A stretch of DNA of 64,000 nt, from contig OX463779.1 of assembly GCA_949825025.1 (NCBI GenBank), forward strand, positions 47,179,784 to 47,243,783, read 5' to 3'. Made by a program: the position numbers and the translations under genes. This DNA is from Siphlonurus alternatus. Taxonomy: Eukaryota; Arthropoda; Insecta; Ephemeroptera; Siphlonuridae. The notes below the pieces were generated by a model. That model saw only the letters and a list, made by a program, of their open reading frames with translations, ran no database searches and had not been told where the DNA came from. Positions 55,837-64,000 of the stretch are shown in pieces (the stretch's first letter is position 1; each line of letters starts with the position of its first letter).

Positions 55837-57992
55837 TTTCAAGCAACCAGCATGCCTGTAACAAAAAATTAAATTTTTAATACACAGAGAAAAATAAACA
55901 ATTAAAAAAAGGAACAAAATTACAAGTTGGATGCAAGAAAAAATACAATAAAAAAATTAACATGCTTAAAAATGCACTAAAAAGAGAAACTGAAGTAAAT
56001 GTAAAAATTAAAGAGAAATAAACATTAATTAGAATTATATTATGAATAATTATAAAAAATATATAACATTTATATGTAATTATTAAATATTTTGCAATAT
56101 ACTAACAAAAGTTTTTATTGTTTTTATGTTATAGACTGGAGATATATGTAGTACTACATTATGTATCCAAACTTTTGGAAATACTGTACTATGATTAATA
56201 ATTATACTGCATTGGATTCAATAAATAAACAAGCAAATAAATGTTTTGCTTTTTATTAAAATCGTCAGCTAACCACAAGATTTGATAAAAAAAAAAAGTT
56301 TATCATTTATCACATGGTCACTCCCTTTCCTGATTGCGTGTTAATTCTATATTTAGTATTGCTTCCTTCTTAATTGACCTACACGTAGAAAAAGCTGCAA
56401 AAAAAAAAAAAAAAAAAAAATGTTGTAAGATTCTCTGTATATAGCGTATGCTCACATGTGATAATCAATCATAATTTAGTTAGTCCATACATCATAGAGT
56501 TTTTGCGCATTACAAAAAAAAAAAAACTCCTCCCGCAATTTCAAGTGAAACAGTACGAGCAAAGAACTTCAGCCTAATTTTTATTTTAATATGAAGTTGT
56601 CCGTTTAGCTGTGGGGTGTGTGATTATTAATGATGGTGGACTTCTTATAGTCGGCAAGATAATGAGAGCACAGTGTTGCTTGTTTTGGCTGAATGCCTCG
56701 ACCTAGACCTTGGTAGGCAACCAAGCACTTCTTCTCTCTCGTCATCGATCGATCGTTCGCTCTGCTCGTTTCCATAGCAACGGGGGTGCATGAGGGAGGA
56801 GTTATAGATTTTGACACCAGGTGTCTCCCCAGGCCGCACTGCAGCATCGTCAATGCGGCGATGTGGTCCTATATAGACAGACCTGTTGCCAGCCACCACG
56901 AGATATTATGGCGAACGAGAGGAGGGAAGAAGAACTTCAAGCAAGCCTTTGCGGAGAAATTATGTTCAAGAGAAAAAAAAGTATAAAAAATTATGGACAA
57001 AAGTTGCGCCAAAAAGGAAGTATGCTGAAAAAAAAAAGTTTTTATGAATAATTTAAACTTTTTGGAAAAGTTCAAAGTAAAGTCAATATATAAAGAGAAA
57101 AAAAAATACCCTTTATTTTTTTTACCTTTAGTATAATACGGTTCATCAAGTCACAAACAGAGAGTAGTATACCAATCTATTATAACTAAAAGAAAAAGAA
57201 AGATAAAGAAAGAGTAGAGGTACCCTTTTAGTAAATATAATAACAAATGATAAAAGTTTTCCTGTTATTAATTTATAAATTTGATATGAACCCAGTACTA
57301 TCCGGCTATAATTATATTGTTTGAATTAGGTAGCAGGTTTATTGTTATAGAGACTATTATATATATATTTTAACAATTGTCCTTGCCTACAATGGCTCTG
57401 TGTTTCCTGCTTTACAAAAACAAAGCTACGGTGGCAGGTGGTGAATGTTGTCCAGTCGTTCATAATATACAATGGTCACGGCTCTACAAATCGTTTAATG
57501 CGGGGTCAGCAGCAGGGCGCTTAGAGTTGCCACAGCAGCGCCGCCCCGCAGCTGCCGCGATGTCGGAAACGACGCGTGCACCGTCCGGTGAAACAACCTC
57601 GCACCTGCCCGTAAATTACAGTGACTCTTGTAACGTCTGCACCTTTTGACCATCTATTGAGGTCACACGTCTAAGGGCTGTCTTACACAGAATCGCACGA
57701 TTACGTAGCGTTTGATAAAAAATATAAAAAATAAGAAGAACCTATGCAATCAGGTGTACGGTGTACGCGTGCATACAGCTTCGTATCGTAAGCCTCCGTA
57801 TGATAAGAAATTTAGAACCGATTCTAAAAGGAAAAACGTATACGATCGCACGCTTACGATCTTATAAATAAAAGTCTATGTGCGACCCGCCTAAAAATTA
57901 GTCCAATTCCATCAAAATAATATGAAAATGTGAGAAAATCGCCCCTTGTCCGCAATGTAAAGCTGTAAAATAAGCTCCTAACTGCCCTCACC
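55837..57992 (-). other. brat 5' leader end and upstream intron candidate
   Basis: The coding exon starts at 55855 after TTTTTTGTTACAG, leaving a 19 bp piece of leader before the ATG. An upstream leader exon is therefore required. A minus-strand CAG|GTGAGG donor at 57992/57991 is one candidate. GC-richer islands at 56.65-56.92 and 57.48-57.65 kb could be others or promoter DNA. Which is used cannot be decided here. Confidence 0.4.
57674..57893. mobile_element. Repeat Y
   Basis: AGGGCTGTCTTACACAGAAT and CGTATCGTAAGCCTCCGTAT are found inverted at 58990-59225. Ends on the other side with TGTGCGACCCGCC. Confidence 0.65.
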
Positions 57993-58450
57993 TGAAATAG
58001 CAGGCAGCTCATTATTGCAACGAGATAAGCAGATAGCTCATTATTCCAAACGAGGGACGAAATACTGCAACATCTCTACACTGGCCGTTATAATCATTAT
58101 TTATATTATGCTCGGAAGTGTTAAACTCGGACCAGTTAGTCCTTTATTGCAAACCGTCAACGAATAACCGAATTACAAACACGACGAAAATGTAATTAAA
58201 TGTGACGCGAAGTGTATAAAAATTTGACGTCGAGATTTGAAGAGGAAAAGAGAACTTAATTTGGTCTATGAAATGTCACTTGACTTCCTTGTACAAAATT
58301 TCTGCAGTGTTAGTGTCAAACTTTGATAACTTGACGATGACAAAACTTTTTTTATGATGGAAGAGATTGTCGTCTTATATATTAACTTGATAATATCTGA
58401 AGTCACGGAGAGGTACTAAAAGATGCTTGTGGCAATTTTCCAGATTATTA

Positions 58451-58569
58451 AAAGTCGTCCCTATTTATCTTTGGTTTGATGTCACGTGACCCTCCCATTA
58501 GAATTGTATTGGAGAACGAAGAAAAAAGTTCGTGACGTCAAACCAAAGATAAATGGTTCCGACTTTACA
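58451..58569. mobile_element. MITE N
   Basis: AAGTCGTCCCTATTTATCTT on the left and AAGATAAATGGTTCCGACTT on the right. GATGTCACGTGACCCTCC is shared with the 62892 copy. Confidence 0.78.
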
Positions 58570-58989
58570 TCAAGTTCGCTCCATTACCACACACAGTCTA
58601 GGGCAGAAGTTAGCCTTTATCGTTGCGTCACCCTAGATGAAAAAAACTAAATTATAGCTTTCACTATATATAAGACGTGTGCGCGGGAATCGTTTCGACA
58701 CGCGCGGGAGGCAGGTGTTGTGCAGGTGAAGAAAACACGAGGGCAGATGCTTCTTTAACAGCTGACTGATGACGTCACAGCTTGTACAGCTGGCTCAGAC
58801 TGAAGTGTGGGCGCCAAGACCAGTTCTCGACACATTAGTGATATTACCCTAATAAATAAGTCCCAGTTCGAGAGGTTATAATCTTAATTAATTTAATTAC
58901 TGTTACTATTGCATCTCCAGGGTGTTTTTCAGTGCATTGCTTCTCAATGATATAATGTAAACAAATTAAATTTATTGAATATAGTCTTT

Positions 58990-59225
58990 AAATTTAGGGA
59001 GTTGCTCACTGCCTTCGTAATCTTCGTATCGTATGGCTTCCATGTGATAAAAAAAATTTAGAACCGCGGTTCTAAATAAGAAACTTACGATATGTCATAC
59101 GATGCGATACGAAGCTGTGTTTGCCCCCCCTGCACCTAAATAATAAATAATACCTGATCGCGTAGTTTCTTAATTTTTTTCATATACGATGCAAAATCAT
59201 GCGATTCTGTGTGAGACGGCCCTTA
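58990..59225. mobile_element. Repeat Y, inverted copy
   Basis: Ends ATGCGATTCTGTGTGAGAC, GGCCCTTAC. Internal ATACGATGCGATACGAAGC resembles the 57674 copy in reverse complement. Confidence 0.6.
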
Positions 59226-61147
59226 CACACTATTATATATGAATTAAACTGCTCTAAAACCTATAATATGGAAATTAACCATATAACGTGTTGAGCGTAT
59301 AACTTTGCTTTATTGAAAGTACTATGTATTATATTATCTATTATTAATAAAGCGCGGTGCATGGACAAAAATAATATACGATTTTTTTTTATATAGGGTT
59401 ATATAATCAATGATATTATTAAAACAAAATCATTTTTTTATATAACCATGTGTCGGTCTACTGAATCCACTTACTTGAGTCAAGTATTTATTACACGCTA
59501 CAGGAAAACATTACTTTCAATTTTGTCTTGTTGCAACCTAGACAATTAATTTTCCATTTACGACTGCAGTACTGGGCGGTGGCGACGATTGTTAGTCTAC
59601 AACAATGCATACTGTATGCATTCACGGGGAAACTATAATGCCCGGAAACAGGGCGCAGCTTTGTTGATTTGAACCCTGTTGTATCGGTGCGAATTATAAA
59701 ATAATATACCGCAAGTACTTGGGTACAACAGAACTTTGCAGAAATTAAAAAAAAAAAAACCTTTGTATGTAATTTACATATTAAATAATCAAAGTAAGAA
59801 CAAAATTGCAGTAGTGTAATTATTGTATATAATTAATTATCCATGACAAAGAAGTTTTTAAAAGTATATTACTACGTCTTTGAAGTGGATCAAAGTTTTC
59901 TTCAAAGTGTCGTAGCATAGACTTAAAGGTACCTTTAAGTTTATGTGTCGTAGAGATAAAGTATAAAGAAGTGTCTTTATGTTGAGCTAAAGTGATAAGA
60001 AGGGGTGTTATACAAGACGAGAGCCTTGCTATATTTTAGATATAAATAAAGACTGTTTGCATTTTGCAGTCCCCCCAATCAGTCTAGGCACCGTTATGTC
60101 GCGCCCACCAAGCTATAAAGATTACAGTAGAACAACTAATTTTGCATGAAAACGGAAGTAAATATAAGCAGTAATAAACAAAGTATGCAAATTTAAGACA
60201 ATGTGTTTGTATGAAGAGCTTCCATGTTATCATGTGGCGCGTGTATTACCCGACATTAGGCGCCGCCTATATAGCAGCTTAGACCGGCGCCGGAACTTGG
60301 CTGCTCTCCATGCCTCCTCCTTTCTCACTCGACTTGCCTAGCAACCACCGCGGTAATAACGAGTTGCTGTAACCTGCAGCTGTCACGGACACAAACCACA
60401 AACTAATTTAACCGTCAAGACAAAAGAGAAACATTAAATTATTTTGCAGACTTTAATATCAAAACTTTTTTATTTTCTAGTTGATTAAACCAGATATTTT
60501 GACAGCTAATTTGCCACTTGTTAATTTTTATCTTGGACTCGTCAAGTCGAAAAATAAGTTTGGTTTACTCCGAATATTAATTAAACTGTACTCGAACGAA
60601 CTTTCATGAGGTCGATAGTCTCGATACACAATTATTGATCAATTCTTAGATAACCCTTATGTTCCCTGTACGTAAGGTTCATCTGATTATTAATTATTTA
60701 CAAACATTATATTATGGAGAGCATACAACAAATACTAAAGTTTTACCGCAGAGTTATTACTTTCTCGCAAGTCGAACTTTTATTTGGGTGCGATATTTAT
60801 GGCAATCACGAGGTTAAACCAAGTGTTATATATATCAACAAGGTCTTCAACAATGTGTCACGCAACAATCAACAAAACAACCAATTTACTCGCTCCATTA
60901 ATTAACAGAACCTTTGTAATTTGGAGGACAATCGTGTGCATGCGGGATGCAAATTTTCAAGCAAATAGCGTGCTCTCGACTAGAAGTGGTGGCGCCTCTG
61001 TGTGCGTGATCGAGACAACAGGCGCCGGTCACACTTCTCTGTTCCACAACCGACGGAAACAACTCTCTCCACACAACGAGGCAACTCAGACGTAATATGA
61101 TATTAAAATAACAACAAAATCTCCGAGTTCATTAAATTGATTTTCAC
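59226..61147. other. Upstream flank of brat, GC island at 60.23-60.40 kb
   Basis: Mostly AT-rich. A GC-richer patch at 60230-60400 (GGCGCCGCCTATATAGCAGC, ACCGGCGCCGGAACTTGG) with a TATATA could be a promoter of a leader exon. Orientation cannot be assigned. Confidence 0.35.
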
Positions 61148-61280
61148 ATTTTGTCGCCTCAAGTGTCGTATAAACTAGGAAGTTTTGATTGGAATTATAG
61201 ACCTTATGCGTCATATACATAGGGTCTAAAATTGCATCAAAAAATTGTGGCTTTATACGACACACATTCTGAAGCGATGA
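61148..61280. mobile_element. Short fold-back Z
   Basis: GTCGCCTCAAGTGTCGTATA on the left, TATACGACACACATTCTGAA on the right; inner GACCTTATGCGTCATATAC is partly palindromic. Confidence 0.55.
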
Positions 61281-61410
61281 TTATTATTTTGATGAGAACA
61301 CCACTGGAAACTATTCCCTATATATTATTTGCGAACCTTGTCTGGATGTTTGAGTACACAAATCTATAATAACGTGATCTTTGAGCTCCTCGTGTTTACT
61401 CATCAAGCCT

Positions 61411-61624
61411 AAAATACGAGCTTTTCACTTTCGACTTGTAGACAGTGCTCTGAAGCATGATTGGTTAAAACTCGGTTTGCACCGAGAATCAAAATCACAG
61501 GGTCAAGAAAACTCAGCGTAAGCCGAAAAAAATACAAAAAATGCATTGCTTTGATTGTCAAACCGAAGATTTTAACTCGACGTAAGTAGACTTTTTAATA
61601 CGACTTGGAAAGCTCGTATTTTAA
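61411..61624. mobile_element. Fold-back W
   Basis: AAAATACGAGCTTTTCACTT on the left and GGAAAGCTCGTATTTTAA on the right, with TTAAAACTCGGTTTGC partly mirrored by CAAACCGAAGATTTTAA. Confidence 0.6.
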
Positions 61625-61649
61625 CCTTCATGGTATTGGCAGCAGTTGG

Positions 61650-61833
61650 CTCTGCAAAATGAGGCGCCCCCATGCATGCAGCGGCTCGCGAGAGGCACAG
61701 GCATCTCTCAACACCCGCATCAAGCTGCAGAGATGCAGAACACACGTGCAACAAACGAGGCGCCACACGTGTCGTGCACGTGCAGAACATCCGCAGTAGC
61801 CTTGGCAACCCGCATCTGTTTACCATTCGCAAG
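61650..61833 (+). other. GC-rich island with a consensus donor
   Basis: Base composition changes abruptly to GC-rich from about 61650. It ends at AAG|GTGAGAC (61833/61834). With the pyrimidine-rich acceptor ctctcacag at 62261 it could form a + strand transcript, diverging from brat. No conserved protein frame is visible. Confidence 0.3.
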
Positions 61834-61895
61834 GTGAGACGGCCAACATCAGTACAGTATGATTTCCGTACAGAAACGATCAGCGAAAACAAATT

Positions 61896-61985
61896 TAATC
61901 ACCACTTCGCATAAGAATAACACTGCAGGGCACGGTGATTAACAAGGCTGCAAATTTGAAATTTTCCAAGGCGGCGAGTATACAT
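61896..61985. mobile_element. MITE M, partial
   Basis: Only the right half is clean: GCACGGTGATTAACAAGGC and TTTCCAAGGCGGCGAGTA. The left half is shortened. Confidence 0.65.
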
Positions 61986-62261
61986 ATTAATGATATGAAA
62001 ATAAAGCAATTTTATGTAACCATTTTTTTTTTCTCTTTAAACGTCTATCTCAAAACAAACCGACGTGACAGCAGAAAAATATCCTAACTACATTGATAAG
62101 CCTAAAAAAAAAAAATCTTAACTCCATTGATGAGCAAAGTGGAGTTAGTACTTTTTTTTTCCAGCTTACCAATTGAGTTAGTAGTACATTTTTCCGCTAT
62201 AACCACGCCGAAGCACTACAAAATGTGAATTGAATTCACAGCGTTTTTCATTCTCTCACAG

Positions 62262-62523
62262 AGAAGACGCACGTTAGTTGTCGGCGAGTGTACTTGTGAA
62301 CGATCTGCCAGGTAAAATCGTGCAGGTAGAGAAGGCGGGTGGAAGGAATTCTCTTCTTCTCAAGAGGTACAAAAGACCAGTGGTTCAAGGCCATATTACT
62401 GTGGCTGTTGGTAATAAGACTGCTGCTACCTCGACAATTATAGCACGCGTGCTCTCGCATGCCTCGCGAGGATCGATTGCCCACCACCCTGCTGCAGTGA
62501 CAGATGTTGAAGCAGCCAGATAA
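62262..62523 (+). other. GC-richer block after a strong acceptor-like site
   Basis: Follows tttttcattctctcacag. An 81-codon frame starting at a TTG codon ends at 62523 (VNDLPGKIVQVEKAGG, VVQGHITVAVGNKTAAT), but it has no ATG and a stop lies just upstream. A CAG|GTAAAA donor-like site is at about 62311. Undetermined: exon, promoter island or chance. Confidence 0.25.
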
Positions 62524-62891
62524 AAAAAATATTAATGTGGTCTCACACCTGGCCCCCCTTCTTCTCATCACAGCATGTGTTCACCGGGGGACCAAATTTT
62601 GTGCCAGCAATTAATTCAGGTGAACAGTCCCCCTTTTCGTTGTATAATATCTAGCAGAACTTTTCGATAACGAATTTTATACACTCTTTTGAAACATTTA
62701 ACATTATATATATTAATATGGACCAAATTAACTTTATTCAAAAGTTGATTGATTGGTTTGTATTTTGAGGTAATTGAAACAATTTAGTCATGAGTGCCCC
62801 CTTATAATAAGTTGTTTAATAATCTCCCTGGCAGTAATTTAAAAAGTGAAAGTATAATATTGGGCATTAAGATTTACTGGCAATGACCATA

Positions 62892-63113
62892 TGAAGTCGT
62901 CCCTATTTATCTTTGATTTGACGTCACGCGACCCTCTTATTAGAATCGTATTGGAGGACAAACATGACCTGTCCTACTAACCTCAACAAATATCTATCTT
63001 AATATATTGATTGTAGGAGAAATGGATTGAATAAAGAATTTTGAATTTTTTGAATTTTGAAAGGAAAAGGTTCATGACGTCAAACTAAAGATAAATGGAG
63101 ATGACTTTATAAA
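62892..63113. mobile_element. MITE N with internal insertion
   Basis: Same ends (GAAGTCGTCCCTATTTATC / AAAGATAAATGGAGATGACT) with about 100 extra internal bases, including a TTTTGAATTTTTTGAATTTT run. Confidence 0.72.
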
Positions 63114-64000
63114 ATGGGCGATTAATTGAAATGAAAATACATGTATTTTTGTTGACTTGTCTTTTTAGAGATAAATAAAATGTTGAATTAATTTCAGTGC
63201 AGTATTAGCAACTCAAATAAATTCAAATCTATAAGTTGGTATTAAAATTGGCAGTTTGATTGGACACTAAGCTCAACTTATGGTGATGGAATTTAAGCCT
63301 AGTTATATATGGTGCATATAAATGATCCATAATATCAAGTTCTGAGGGGCTTGATCCTTCCGTCTTACAGCAGCACGACTCCAAAAATAATCCTCGGAGA
63401 GAGGCGGGCACGTCATAATCTGGTGATATACGCGGCGGCGCGGTGGAGGCGGCAGGAAGCAGATATCTGAAGTATACTCCATTCGAGTGAAAATGTCCGA
63501 TCCACCCATGTTCGGAAATTTTTATTTAAACAGAGTGTACACTACTTCCCAGTTAACACAGCTAGAGTCATGTTTAAAAATGTGTTGGACTGATGGCACT
63601 TTACGAGTGTTGGCACAGTACTGGCCTAACAGTCTCAGCACTGGACCGACAGAGTTGTGTTTACTAGGTTGGTTTTAGGCACCAGCAGGCGAACGTTGGC
63701 TTGTTACTGGTTCTCCAATAAAATATTTTGACGTTATTTCTCGCGATTTTGCATTACGGTACCACAATTGAACAATGTCAACCAAAAGTTGTAATACGCC
63801 TGCAAAGATCATACTTATGCAACCAGGCAAGCACGATAACCATGCAAGCACGTGTAAGTGTGTTGTTTTAGTGATAACTGATAACAAAATCTAAAAATAC
63901 TTCCTGAAAATATTTAAAAGTAAATTTTAACGCATCCCCAATACAATATGTAATTTATATAACAATAAATATGATAAAATTGTGTGAAATCACTATAAAT
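63114..64000. other. Window end, no gene seen
   Basis: A GC-rich patch at 63380-63460 (GCGGCGGCGCGGTGGAGGC) and short frames only. Confidence 0.45.

Noticed and set aside
62248..62571. 107-codon minus-strand frame at the window's end
   Set aside because: No recognisable motif, overlaps another equally weak frame, and no supporting splice signals were found on that strand.

Overview
The window is animal nuclear DNA, most likely from an arthropod and possibly a crustacean. It has two recognisable protein-coding genes, one split by conventional GT-AG introns, in AT-rich sequence crowded with fold-back MITEs, SINEs and microsatellites. I saw no bacterial or phage features. The arthropod call rests on the close resemblance of the TRIM-NHL protein to Brat; the species cannot be read from the sequence.

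Region 1 (about 3.8-23.4 kb, + strand): a seven-exon phospholipase B1-like gene of the GDSL/SGNH esterase family. All six introns have GT-AG ends and compatible phases, and they join into a 424-residue secreted protein with Ser110 and Asp364/His367 in the expected motifs. Its introns hold most of the mobile elements of this half. The last and largest intron (about 8.8 kb) contains a 4.6 kb inverted duplication (17.7-22.3 kb). Each arm carries a TATA-box promoter, one intron and a short terminal exon that I cannot assign to a family. The two copies are tail to tail and share a one-base frame break, so they are annotated as a pseudogene pair.

Region 2 (23.4-43.9 kb): no convincing gene. It holds layers of nested elements: 5S-rRNA-derived SINEs, several TTAA-flanked fold-back families, a family of about 125 bp fold-backs, a short element with 9 bp target duplications, and a 2.0 kb hAT-type element. 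The hAT element has an exact 8 bp target duplication and sub-terminal CGGATATCCG arrays. It lies inside one TTAA element, which lies inside another.

Region 3 (43.9-55.9 kb, - strand): a brain tumor (brat) orthologue, 893 residues in one coding exon, with RING, two B-boxes, a coiled coil and a C-terminal NHL propeller. The 9.2 kb downstream of its stop is nearly free of mobile elements, unlike the rest of the window, which suggests a very long 3' UTR or other constrained DNA.

Region 4 (55.9-64 kb): the upstream flank of brat, with a 5'-leader intron acceptor, several GC-richer islands that may be promoters or leader exons, and a few more fold-back elements. The two genes show no sign of working together: one is a secreted lipid esterase, the other a cytoplasmic translational repressor.
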